Source of the DNA: Lingula anatina
Lineage: Eukaryota; Brachiopoda; Lingulata; Lingulida; Lingulidae
Reading direction: 5' to 3'
Assembly: GCF_001039355.2 (NCBI RefSeq)
Contig: NW_019775724.1
Location: 724,756-788,755 of the forward strand
Length of the DNA stretch: 64,000 nucleotides
Made by a program: the position numbers and the translations under genes. This document shows, one piece after another, positions 50,501-62,340 of this stretch. Under the pieces are notes generated by a model. That model saw nothing but the letters and a program-made list of their open reading frames with translations, did no database searches and was not told the DNA's origin. Positions within the stretch are counted from its first letter, which is position 1, and the number at the start of each line of letters is the position of its first letter.

Positions 50501-53486
50501 TTATTTGAAGGGGGTCCAGTTTTTTAAGAGAGACTAGGCCTCGGATGAGAAGACGACACTTGCCCCCTTGGTGTGGGTTTCGGTGTTTTGGTGGGCAAAC
50601 GGCGCCATTTGGTGCAGTTTAGAACTATGATTCAGATCTTCAAAATTCTCATATCAAAAGGAGAATATAGTGGTGTGATTTTTTTCCAGAAACCGAAGGG
50701 GGAGGGGTGTCAAGACCCCCCTGACCACCCCTGAATGCATATTTTGGACAATACAACAGATTTCGTTTGTCCGTTAATTATTTATTTTTTGTTTGTTTGT
50801 TTGTTTGTTTGTGCTGTCATCATAGCTGTACATTCTGTCGCTATATATATTTTGGAGTATACTAATATTACAAAAGCTTTCACTACGCTATTATTAGTAA
50901 CAGTTTATCGACATGAGCTTTAACAGATATCGGTTGCATACCGTTACACCGTACCTGTGCAATTAAAATCGGCCGCATTCCCAAACTTCATTCTTGTTTT
51001 CATTTCAGCCATAATAACGATTAACTATGTCAAAGGCTTGGGTTCAAGTGATGAACATCGTGACTGTGCAACCCGGGCACAAGCACTGGTGGAGGAGGGT
51101 TTTAATGAGACTGATCCTGCTGTCGAGTCGTTCATTGACGCCTGTGAATGTTGCGAGGAAGGGCGTGCTTTTATTGGCACCCACAGCGCTTATGTAGCCC
51201 ATATGGACGCCATGACAGATAGTTGGTGCAGAAGGGCTTTTGAGATATGTGCGTCTCCAGGATGTAAGTTGTAGTGGAGTATCTGTTTAAAATGCATTGG
51301 TTTCAGTAACAGAGGATTTCATGGCAAACTCACACGACTAAAGATCCTGTCAATCTAGCAACGTATGAGTATTGTGTGTGAAACCGATTATACGCCCAAC
51401 TTTGAGCGTGTGCAATCTCCCCTTTTCCATCATCTAATGGTTTACATTAGAGTATAACGTTTACAACCGTACGTATACATTATTTCAATGTACTCATGCG
51501 TTGATATACAGTGCATACGATACAATTACATTTACGCACCTTAATCACCCATACGGTATTCAAACGCACGGTATACGCTAGTTCTACACTGCTTATTCGT
51601 TCTTTCTTACTAAACGCCCACAATTTGTGTAAAGTATAAATACTGACTCAAGTTGATGCTTAAGATTTCGATAGCTAGCCAAGAGGGACTGTATGCGATT
51701 TTTTGGTCAACTGTTTATTGTGTTTAATAAATATACATGTATAGGTAATGAATTCATTGTCGTTTTGTCTATAATTTACGTCGAGTAACAAATTAAAATG
51801 AATTTTAATATTGTTTTAGCCGATTCAACACAAGATGGCGACCCTCACTTCGTTACCTTTGATGGAGCTAGGATCACTTACAATGGACCTTGCCGTTACA
51901 CGCTCACTCAAACGGATCCCCGCTACGCGGTAAGTTCCAAGTGTTATTGTCTTTACGACAAACGACCGTATGATACATTAATATAAAAGGTTCTAAGCAG
52001 TGACAAAATGAAAACAAAAGGAGCAACAATTTAATGAGAAAACATGATGGACGTGAGATCCTTTGTGTCGAATCAGTGCTGCTTATGTAGTTATCGAAGT
52101 GAGTGCAATTCGAAATCCAAACAAGACTGATTATAAACTCTTGCATTTACGATGGAAAAAGAATGTCAAAACGAAAGGAAAGTTTATTTCTTAATATCTG
52201 TGCAAAACATGATGACTCTCATCACTGTTGATAGCAGTAAAAGCAAAGACACGAGTGTTACATTATTTAAAATTAAAATTTTATCTTTTTTTCTTTAATT
52301 CCAGGGTTATCTTACACCTTTTACTGTCACTGCTATGAACGCAATCCACAAGGCTGACCTTGCTAGCTATCTGGATGACGTCGAAATGACCATTGGTCAA
52401 CGACGAGTAAGGATGAATGTTCGTGGCGAATTATTTGTAAGTAATCACGTTAAACCTGCTCCTTTCCCCTGTGGTTTATCATCGCGCCGATTTGGCATTC
52501 GAACTAATAAATTTATTGGTATGCAGTTTGCTGCTTAATGTATTTTTAAACCAGTAAAACTTACTGTCATAGCTTATGCCTTCAAACATTCACTCAGTCG
52601 CTATTGGTTGTATTCAAATTGCAAGATAAATGTAAAGAAATTAAATAATAGTATGTAGCTTATCTTTAATTGGTACGGGGCGAAACTTACAAAGAACAAA
52701 TATTTCGGCTATGAAAGTATACAATTATTAATGTTTAAGTTATATTACTTTTTTTTCTTCGTGGGTTTTGAACAGGTTGATGGCCAGCCTCAGACAGCCC
52801 CCATATCAGACGGGATGTTCAAGGTCAAGCGAGACGTTTTGGCCAACGTCCTTCCTTTTGGTCCGAAAAGGGCCCTTGGAGAACCAGTGCTTCGTCTTGA
52901 AACCGGCATCTTGGTTAACCTGACGGTAACTGTGCAGCGCCCTGACGGCAAGGGGAGATATTATCTTAACATTGAAGTGCCCAAGATGTACCGAGGAAAG
53001 CTGACTGGTCTCGGCGGGAACTTCAACGGAGATCCCATGGACGACTATAGACTGTCTGATGGTAGAGATGTCAGGAATATTTGGCCAGAAATTTTCAGAA
53101 GTCAGATGATTGCTGATAGCTGGCTTGTGAAGGACGACCCTGTCAATCTGAAAACTGGGTAAGTGCATAGTTACAGTTTGATAATTGAATCAAATCAGTT
53201 TAGCTGTTCTCTTCCTAGTGTATCGTAGCATTTCATGTCACAGTCTGACGATTTTTAAACTTATTAGAATAACATAGCAATCCCTGGGTTGTTATCTATT
53301 GAGATTAAAGCTTTATGCTTTGATTTTCGGAGTACATGGTCCAAAAGAACTCGTAACACAATGCAGTTAAATTAAACGATTTTTAAGTAAGCGTATTCCA
53401 TGTATAGGCTCAATCAACATGTGAATATGTAAGATATAAATATATTGCAAGCACAATATGTTTTTTCTTTCAGATACCCGTGCTGA
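45556..53486 (+). CDS. Secreted ANATO-array plus VWD protein (gene B)
   Basis: Exons 45556-45652, 47294-47407, 48323-48553, 49929-50162, 51009-51263, 51820-51929, 52305-52436, 52776-53158 and 53474-53486 join in frame (1569 nt, 522 aa). A signal peptide ([18 protein letters not shown]) starts the protein. Four phase 1-1 exons (residues about 33-310) encode ANATO-like modules with CC-x-x-G ... C ... C ... F/Y-x-x-C(C) spacing, for example [15 protein letters not shown] with CRTYFSQCC. Exons 6-8 encode a VWD domain ([20 protein letters not shown] to [16 protein letters not shown]). In the usual GLCGNFNG motif Gly replaces the second Cys, while the Asp-rich loop is kept. The protein ends GYPC at the TGA (53484-53486). 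AATAAA at 54804 is the likely 3' end. The exon start at 45539 is also in frame with gene A's exon at 43014, so a single fused gene cannot be excluded. An internal signal peptide makes two genes likelier. Extracellular; function unknown. Confidence 0.8.
47415..47588. repeat. Two (AT)n microsatellites beside a splice donor
   Basis: (AT)36 at 47415-47486 begins six bases after the donor GT at 47408, and (AT)31 lies at 47527-47588. The spacer (TGTACGTTTTTAGGGTGGGT and following bases) is a copy of sequence at about 46980-47020 on the other side of the exon. Confidence 0.9.
48620..49720. other. Intron with degenerate tandem repeat
   Basis: Between gene B exons 3 and 4. A unit of about 180-200 bp containing TTGACCTxTGACCT and ATACCCATAGTTATTATTGA recurs at about 49256 and 49456, with weaker traces upstream from about 49020. 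It includes TGACCTTTGACCT at 49267-49279, a perfect DR1-type hormone-receptor consensus, probably incidental to the repeat. Confidence 0.5.
49724..49782 (+). CDS. Possible alternative last exon of gene B (ANATO-only isoform)
   Basis: After a pyrimidine tract, an AG at 49722-49723 is followed by a frame compatible with the phase-1 end of the exon at 48553. It reads [18 protein letters not shown] then TAG. This would give a short secreted form without VWD. The Pro/Gly-rich run and stop could be chance, and no AATAAA was found nearby. Confidence 0.2.
50484..50733. mobile_element. hAT-like MITE with CAGGGG(C/T)GG termini
   Basis: Starts CAGGGGCGGATCCA and ends TGACCACCCCTG, so the terminal nine bases are inverted repeats (CAGGGGCGG and CAGGGGTGG). 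The interior is noncoding. No convincing target duplication. It lies in gene B intron 4. Confidence 0.6.
51338..51592. mobile_element. MITE copy 2 of the 5067-5382 family
   Basis: Shares CTAAAGA.CCTGTCA and CTAGC at the left, an interior block (TGTGAAACCGATTATACGC then CAACTTTGAGC) and TACGCTAG at the right with copy 1. More diverged and slightly shorter. It lies in gene B intron 5. Confidence 0.75.
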
Positions 53487-54830
53487 GGTGTCCGATGATT
53501 CGCTTAGATTTGTGTAGAACTACCGGAATACGGACTTATGATACACGGATATAACGCAATACCGCTTGATCTACATAACCTGCTTGGGAACTGTGTGGAT
53601 AGTGTTTACATTTATGCTTGATTATTATTCGCGAATACAAAATTGCAATGCATCTTTGGTGTTGTTTAAGGACAGTGGTATAAGGGATATAACGTATGAA
53701 CTCGGCAAAATTCTTTGAACGGATTTGAGCACCTTTGAGCATTTCCAAATGCTCGCGGACAATTATGATATCTTTAAGGACTATACTTGAAGCTCAGCGG
53801 ACAGTTTCATGCATTCATTGCATTTGATAATTTTTCTGCCTAAAAGTTTACACCTGGGGTTTGGATTTTGTTCATAAACTGATGTTAACGTTAGTTGAAA
53901 AGTGAATTGGAAGAATTCTGTGAACTATTTAAAAAGCTGTTATATCATAATGACACTTATTGTTATTATCACTGATATTGAAATATTGCTATCTGGGGGA
54001 TTCTATGGGGTTTTTTTTAATGTGATGGTTTTTTCTTTACCTAACAATCACTGTTCTTACTTGGTCTGGATATTAGGAACATTTCTGTACAAATTGCTGT
54101 AGAATTATCTGAATCGTTATCAAGGAACTGCAGCTGGTATTATATTGCAGAAGGTTATTGATAATTGATACTTGAGAGCATTCCAAACAGCTATTCAGGT
54201 TTCTTACAGTTACAGTGTAATACGCATTACATGTACTTTATTGTTTCTTGAATTAGTATTATTTTCTGGTGATGGGAAAATTGTGTCTATGTTTCATTGT
54301 TACAGTTAATAGATCATGTAGCTGGTATGGGAGTACATTTTTTGACAAAATTGCCAAAAACATCAGGTCTGATTAATGCAGAATTACAGTTTGATAGAAA
54401 TAACAAAATTAGAATTTTAAAACAAAAACGGTACTTTAGATACCATTTATGCTGTCAGGTTTGTATAAAAAAGATAATTTTGTGTAAATTTTTATAGACA
54501 AAATTTTGAAATTTCACAGTACAGACAAACTGTGACGCCAAAATCCGACATCAGTGTTGCGGGTTAATCCATTTTCATTGGAACTGATTTTGAATATGCA
54601 GAAATTATTGTTGTTAAATATTCTTACAATAAAATATTTGGCTGACAGTTATTCGCCTTGTTATTTGTCTTCTGATGCCAGGTGGTATTCAATCGTGCTG
54701 GCATTTTTTTTCACTGCAGTGTTCACATTCTTTGTGGGTACCCAGTACGCAATCCTTCCTTACGTTTTGAGGTGCATTTTTTCACCACCCTCTTCTCCGT
54801 TAAAATAAAGAAGAAAGTATAACAACTGAA
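53487..54830 (+). other. Gene B 3' UTR
   Basis: Noncoding AT-rich sequence from the TGA to AATAAA at 54804-54809, about 1.3 kb. Short ORFs here have no features of genes. Confidence 0.55.
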
Positions 54831-56043
54831 ACTAAACAAATTTTTCATTCCTGTGCCCTATAGATTATAATATTCTTTCCCTCAACGAAATTGGATCCGC
54901 CGGTGTTTATATATATGATAATCTGTCTGTATATCTTTCTTTATTATTCTAACTTAATATCATGCAATTGATTCTATTTTCATCAATATTCAAATGATTA
55001 AGATATGCTAAGGGTGTACTAGATTTTCACTCCAAATTAAATTTCTTTGGAGAAAGCAGTTTTATAATTACCTTTTCACTAATAATTGCTCGATCTGTCT
55101 CTGTAAGTGGACTTCTTGTTTTGTAACATTTTTTACTAACCGTTTCTAGTCACACCGATCGTGGAATTGCAAAATGGGAATGCAGTTTGTTAAATGGGAC
55201 TAAACGAAAAACTACAATTAAATTTCCCATTCTTCCCAGGGAATCATCAAATATCAGCATAGCCTAAAGCAAAATTGCAATAGCTTCTTGCGTCATTGTG
55301 CTTGTCCTATCCTTTAACGATACAGCAAAGCAACACGCTGGTCAAATAAACCGTGCGATTCGACCCATGTGGAGATTAATAATTTCTCAGCAAAGAATCG
55401 GGTAGACAGATCAATGTCAGCGTAAAGAATTAACCGCGTCTGTCAAACAAACTGCGCCTCTTGTTATGGGTCCTATCATTTTCAAGTGTTTTTACCCATT
55501 CATTAAAATTTGAGACTAGAGACTATTTGCTTGTGGTGCACTTAGATATCCTGATTTTCCCTTTCGACGAATAATAAAGGGTTTGAAAGCAAGTGTCACC
55601 ACCCATAAATGCATAACGTTAATCAAATTAAAAAATCAAAATGTGGCACGTCCAAGGTGGAGAAATTCTTTTCACCATCTGGGAATTGGCGCATATGCCT
55701 TAATTGGATAATACGTTGCAAACAGATGAAATGAGCGAAATTGGATTCGGCTCTGCAACTTAATACTCCTAATTGTATATAAATATGCATTACACAAACA
55801 TAGGTATACCGTGTCATAAACCAAAATATTTGTCGAAGAGAGAGACACTGTGAATAAAGATAATAACATCAAATAACTGATAATGTCACAGTGACCTAGA
55901 AGTGGTCATTTTAATTCAGCATGTACCAGTACCAATGAAGTTGGTTTGGGAGGAACTATACAGTGGTGTATTCTTCTATGACAGCATCACAATAAGCCTG
56001 GCACATGTTATGATTCAACGTTGACTGGAAAGTGGCTAAAAAC
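54831..56043. other. Intergenic DNA before the LamG gene
   Basis: No supported exon. It should contain the promoter of the next gene, but no TATA box is clearly placed. Confidence 0.45.
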
Positions 56044-59000
56044 ATGGTATCCGTTCGTGTATGTTTTTTGGGACTCCTGAAAGCTGCAGGTAAGAAATGG
56101 CCGATAAAACTAATGATTAAAAATAATTAAAATGATTAAAATCTTTTCAAAAGAGATTTTGGTGGAAGTCATTTTTTCTTAACAGAAAATTAATCAAATT
56201 TTCGTCTACACATATTAATAACATATACCCACTCGATTCCAAACTATTTGCGAATCGAAGAAAAACGCGCGTAACAAAGTGTGGAGAAGTAAGAAATGGC
56301 AAATCGAGAAAAGCACATTGCAGTGACAGTTTTTGACTGTTTTGATTAGAATATTTCATTTGCAAGTCATCCTGTGAGGTACCTTAGACAACAAAACAGA
56401 GATGAGGATAAGGATGAGGAATCCTCACGTTTGTTTTCTAAAATTTCACATCCCTATTTGCTGTATTGCTGGTGCTCATGCAACCAGGTGTGTTTTTAGC
56501 ACTAAATATTTTCCTTGTGTGTGTATACATAAACCAGTTTTTATCCTCATTAAAGAGCCTTTTTTCTCCAAAATATTTTTTAAATTTTTTTATAGACGCT
56601 CTGTTGTTACATTATTTTAACGTAGACTCATTGTATATAGTGAGCGAAAAGGACAATTTATTACATTTGTGCGTTCCCCTGGAGCATCTTTTCATTAGAG
56701 TTCAGTGGTTGGCTCACGTAAAATATAAGAACAAATACAAATCGTATACATCTCCAGTGAGATACAGAGGGCGCTTTTATCTTACATCCTTAGAAAATCT
56801 TTAGGAAATTTGTAGAAAGTGAAATGAAGGTGAAATCAACCAACGGAGAGAGTCAATGGAACTTATGAAGCACGTTTATTTTCCATATATGTTATTATTT
56901 TGAATAACATTTTCTTTTTTCTGACAAACTTTGTTGACTGCAAGAGGGTATAGTCTTTAAAAGTATTTCAGTGAAGCCTTTCCTACATTTTAATGTTAAA
57001 ACGTTCCATTGAAGAGGTAGTCAAATGAGGCCAGAGACACCAAGACCCAGTTTCATCAACACTAAAGCAGTGCAATAAGATACCGCAGACCAGTGGATAT
57101 AATTGTTATCCTCTGGACAGTTATCATGAAGATAAAAGTTATTTTCAACCACTGGCTACCAATATCAGAGATAAAATTAAAGAAGTATCCAGAGTTTGTG
57201 AAACATTACTATTTTCACAGAATAAGGCTTCGTTCACATGGAAAGTCGATTTTCTAAAAATCTATTTTCTATTCGCGGTATGTCAGTGCTGATGAAACCT
57301 AGAGTCTAAATCTCTCTAGTAAGTTGGTGACATATTACTAAATTTACCTGTATGAATTAAAAATAATACTAGCGAGTTATTTCAAGTTTTAGGCTCATGT
57401 ACTACAACGCAGTCTCCAGTCCCTGTTGGTTTATGGCCGATCAACGCTGTATCTCAGGCAAATGATGTATCTGGAAACAGCAACCACATACAATTCCACG
57501 GTAGTGTAGATTTCAGCACCGGTCAGGACGGTAATGACATGGAGTCGTTACAGTTTCCCCTCGGTTCTTATATCACTATACCTAACAACAACGGCGCCTT
57601 AGATGTCGGAAGGAGTTTTACTATCATGGTGGACTTGTATCCGACGACTGGAAACAGGTTTCCTATATTTGAGTATGATTACCCGTCAGGTTCTGTACGG
57701 AACGGCCTAATGATTTGGCAGTACAGTGGGTTCCGCGTTTATCCCATTGCGCGTGGCGCACCAGGTTATGCCACTTCTCTTGGAACAAGTTCACTGCCAA
57801 CAGATCAGTGGACGAAATGTGCAGTCACTTTTGACCATTCGTCCAGGGCACTCAAATTATACGTCAATGACATACACGAGGCTCAAAGGACAGTGAGTCA
57901 CGACGATATTGAAACGACCTATGGTATCCACATTGGAAGGCGATTAGATGGCGCCTGTTGCATGAGCTCCTCCAACTACTTTGAAGGCAAAATTGGATGC
58001 ATTCAAGTTTATGACGTTGAGCTTGATCAGCAAGGTATCTCTGATGCATGGGAACGATGTGCTTACACTGGAGGCAAGTCGACTGTATTGATTTATTTAT
58101 TTATTTATTTATTTATGGGTAACTAGTATTTAAGGACTACAACTTGCTTTAGACCTTTCTATTGCAAAAATTTAATTTTTTTGTCAAAATTGCGATATAT
58201 GAACCTTTTGTCTAATTTTGAGTCACTCTCGTAATGTTTATTGGAACCAGTGAATTTCACATTGTCGGTAAAGATAATTAATCAAGAACTCTTTAACGAG
58301 TTTGTAAATCATAATTTTGTCCATTGGGAAATGCAATTTCCCAAATTATCCATAGAAAAGGAATATTATCGATTTCCGCTTTATAATAATGTTACTGACA
58401 CACCATGAATGTTTAAAAGCTTCACAACACGAAAATGTAATACATGCAGTGAGGTAGTTGGAATGGCCACAGTGCTAAACCCAGAATATCACTGAAAAAA
58501 AGCAGGGGGACGGATGCAATAAATATGGGTTTTTCGCCTTGCTCGAGCCACGGCAAATACATGTACGATATAACAGAAATGTCCAAGTACGCGATCCCCA
58601 CCACCCACTAACCCCTTGTATTCAGTAATCTTCATTCTAGTCTTGTCTTAACTGACTCTTGCAACTTGGAAAACTGTGGAATGCAACATATTGCACCTTT
58701 TCAGTGACTGATAGTTGATTAATATTGAAAGGAAAAGGTGTTCTAATCTATGGTTAGAGATTACCAAATTCCAGTAAACACTTTTTTGTAGATTATACAC
58801 CAGCGGTATCTGGTGACAATGTACAGGCGTTGTATATATTGATGTTTTTACCGTTTCTGCTGTTCATTATACAGCACTAAGGTTATATATATATATGCAG
58901 TGTGTGTGTATGTGTGTGTGTGTGTGTGAATAAACTGATTTCTTTCAAGCACATTATGCAAATAAAGAGCATAAAAGCGGATGCGTCTAGAGAGACCAAG

Positions 59001-62000
59001 TAAATAAAAAAAATGAAAAAAAGCCATCGATTAACATAAAATTGCACTGCGATTTCACTCACCAAAAATACTTTTATAATATTGAATCACGCTGTACAAA
59101 CTGTAATTGTCGCTTTTCTTGCAGATGCAGCAATAACAACATCTGCACTTTCAAATCCCTCATCGACGTCAACAACAGCGCCATCTAGCGTCACCAGTTT
59201 GGTCACTCACTCATCAATTGGCAACGTCTTCTCGGTTTTCCAAAATCCAACACGGCCTGTGTCGTCACGCACGCTAGATGTCGAGCAAAGTAAGCCACTT
59301 GGAGGCAATGCGACAGCTTCGAGCAACGATAGCCTCATGACGTCAACAGTTGTTATGAATGGTCCAGATTCTTCTGACACACCCGGTCATTCTTCTGCCA
59401 CACCTTTACAACCACATTTGTACGACATCTTTACGACATCGTTACGTCTAACGACCAGTGCATCAGTCGCAGGGAGTTCATCGGAGAATGCTCTTGAGCC
59501 CGAGTCTCGGTATTCTTTTACATCATTCTTAACCCCTCAGGTGATAAGTGAGGGGGCATCAGAAACATCCAGTGGAAGCAAAGACTCTGGTCTGTCATCG
59601 CCAGTAAGTGGTCTGGCCACAGAAACATCCAACGGAAGCCAGGATCCTGGTCTGTCATCGCTAGTAAGTGTTGTTACATGTACCACAGAAACATCAAACG
59701 GAAGCCAAGATCCTGGTCTGTCATCGCTAGTAAGTGGTTTTACCATAGGAACATCCAGCAGAAGCCAGGACCCTGGCCTGTCATCGCTTAACACATGCTG
59801 TGGAACAGCTTACGCACTGGACAGCGTGCAGATGACCCTTCCCTTGAGCCAAGGCACATTGGTAGCCGTGGAAGATCACTCCTCTTTTACCGGTTTAACC
59901 ACCACCTCCATCGACTATACGCTTAACTCTGTTGCAGGAACGGGTTTAGAAGGTTTTTCGCACATTCAAACAGTCGTTGCGTCAGACGCGTGGACGCACC
60001 ATGAATCGCAAGCTGGGAATCAACACTCCAACACCGCAGACGATATAAGCATGACACAACCTACATTCTCTTTGAACCCTTATTCGGTATCTTTATCTTA
60101 TGAACCAATTTCACCAAGTTTTTTACAATCAATTCATGGCTGGTCCAACGAGATTACACCCAGTTTAATGTCTGAAAGTGAAAGGGTTTTAACCGTGTCC
60201 TCGAATGGTGTAAGCAGAATGACAAGCACCAGTTCTGTAGCTTCAACGGAATTTCATGCTACAAGCTCGTCAGCGGCAGTTCACCAAACTCACTCCATAG
60301 TTGGTAATTCCGGTGTACAGGAAAGTGAAAACAGTTGGTATGCCACAACTGATGTAACGGTTAACCAAAGTAAGTTTGCTATGTAATTAGAGGTCATGTT
60401 ATGTGTTCAAAATAACCAAGAAGTTTTTGCGACGTTGGTTAAGTCTTTTTCGAAAATGCAAACATGTATTCCTTTAACATGTAGGATTTGCCCTGGAATG
60501 TGAATATGGCGTTTCTTGCTAAATACACAAATAAGGACGGACTTTTTAAAAAAATTTAATTCAAGTGCCAAATATCAGTTATATGATTTTTGACAAATTC
60601 TTGCATAAAGTACAAAGCATAAAACATACTGCGGAGCATTAAAAAGTTATGAATGTCCACAATACAATTGTTGATTTTAACTCATACAATGCCATCATCA
60701 TTATCATCATCATACATGTACAAATGCTATTAATGATGCCATCATTTTCATCGTCGTAGCGACCAGGTGCAAACTCCCAGAACAAAGTACTCTGGAAACA
60801 CTGAACATGACAGCCGACGTGCTGGAAAGCAACAATACTATTGCATTCAACTGCGACAACGGAACTTTCTTCCCAGATGGCGCCACCGTGCGAAGAGCCA
60901 CATGCCTCGATGGCGGGAAATGGTCTGTCTTTGGCATTTCAGGATGTACAGGTATTCCATACCAACTACGAATTGATTAATCTCAGGGTTCTTAGTTTAA
61001 TCTTTTTAATTATTTTAAGCTCTTAACTGACTCTTTTTCATTCTCAGTCCGTTCTTGCAATTCTAGAGAGATCGTGAAATCGGGACAAAAGTTCCGAACC
61101 AGTGAACTATTCATCACCAGTTCTACTCTAGCTGATCTGTGGTGAACATCCGTTTTGGAAGTGAGCAGGGAAAAGATTTCTACCAGAAATGTGCAAAATT
61201 CCACAATTCTTCACAATTTCTAAAATTTAAAAATATTAAGCAGGAATGCCAACTTGACAGTATTTACAGTATGTATAGGATAGTTTGAATGGGCTAGCCC
61301 CTGTCAGAAAATGAACCTTCATGCACGTGGCATGCTGCAGTCATTAAGTATTGTCGCTTGTGTAGTTGACGAAAGGAATCGAGGTAATTTTTGTCTCTTT
61401 GTCCCCGACCCTTTGCACCAGTTACCACCAGTTGTATTATGATCATTTATAGGTCTACGGCGTTTGAATGGACATTCTCCATTACTTTTCTTGACTCATA
61501 GCAATGTATTCTGAACTCAGTTCCACCGACTGAAGGTGGGACAACCTTTTTTATCAAGAGTGCATATTGCAGGGATGCAAAGATGTGAAAACCATTGAGA
61601 AAACGCTTTAAATAACGGCCAATCCACGCAATATGTAAAAAAGCAGCTGTGGCAACCTGAACTTTAATCATCTTTACAATTTTTCGTTTAAAACTATCAA
61701 ATGACATGGTATTGCAATTGTATGTTTTAATCGTCCTTCCTATACTAGCGGTCTAGTTTTTTACATTCACTGAATTTCATTTATCACCGCAAAAATTATT
61801 TTGATTATTCCCCTTTTCCAGGCGCTATACCAGCAATAGACCTTAAGAGCGCACGGAAACGCCGCCAACCAAAAGAGGCACCGTTGAGCGTCCTTATCAC
61901 TGCCGGCTCATTTGCAACCTTTGTACTTGTGGGAATGGGAGCAGCAGTAGTGGTGTCAGATATCCCCGTGTTATATAAGCAGCTTCGACGTGCATGGACA

Positions 62001-62075
62001 AACGTTTGCCGTGGTCTTAAGAGCCGGCTTTCGAGAAAATCAGCAAAGAAGAAAGCTCGACAAATAAGTACTTGA
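56044..62075 (+). CDS. Type I membrane protein: LamG, mucin stalk, Sushi, TM
   Basis: Exons 56044-56089, 57393-58073, 59125-60369, 60760-60951 and 61822-62075 join in phase 1 at every junction (2418 nt, 805 aa). A short signal peptide (MVSVRVCFLGLLKAAG) leads to a LamG/concanavalin-like domain (about 16-242; VGLWPINAVSQANDVSGNS to GKIGCIQVYDVELD). A 415-residue Ser/Thr-rich mucin-like stretch with a four-copy repeat follows, then one Sushi/CCP domain (about 658-721; TTRCKLPEQS, FNCDNGTFFPDG, KWSVFGISGC). The last exon gives SARKRRQ, a furin-type RKRR site, then one TM segment (VLITAGSFATFVLVGMGAAV) and a Lys/Arg-rich cytoplasmic tail. The LamG exon ends GGAG|GCAAGT, a GC-AG donor in the expected phase. 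AATAAA at 62317 fits the 3' end. Likely a cell-surface adhesion or recognition protein; not a named family to me. Confidence 0.85.
58905..58928. repeat. (TG)n microsatellite
   Basis: A short TG run interrupted once, in intron 2 of the LamG gene. Confidence 0.85.
59556..59793 (+). repeat. Coding minisatellite in the mucin stalk
   Basis: Four units of about 63-66 bp encode ETSNGSQDPGLSSLVS-like repeats, with the first and last more diverged. They are Ser/Thr-rich and likely O-glycosylated. Confidence 0.9.
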
Positions 62076-62340
62076 TGCTTTTGTTACGAGAATGTTTTGA
62101 CACTATTAAAAATGCTTATAGTGTGGCATGGATGGTTTTTTAGATTGGAATGTAAGAACAGGGAATTGTTTGTAATAGATAATATTTGATGTTCTTTTAA
62201 CTAGTGAACTGGAATACGAACACCTACTCGATAAAAAAGTAACGACATCTAACTCACGAATCATTAATCTCCCCATTCTTGCACTTGAATTCGGTGCCTG
62301 ATATGAATTCTAATCAAATAAATGCAGTAAGCTTTTGGTG
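62076..62340 (+). other. 3' UTR of the LamG-mucin-Sushi gene
   Basis: AATAAA at 62317-62322 lies about 240 nt after the stop. Confidence 0.65.

Noticed and set aside
52806..53168. 120-aa antisense ORF over the VWD exon, and its counterpart at 63595-63924
   Set aside because: Antisense to a well-supported exon whose splice sites and VWD motifs fix the sense strand. It recurs only because the exon is duplicated.
36468..53486. Single fused gene A plus B
   Set aside because: The phases would allow it, but the exon at 45539-45652 carries a clear N-terminal signal peptide, so two tandem genes fit better. Kept as an alternative in the evidence.
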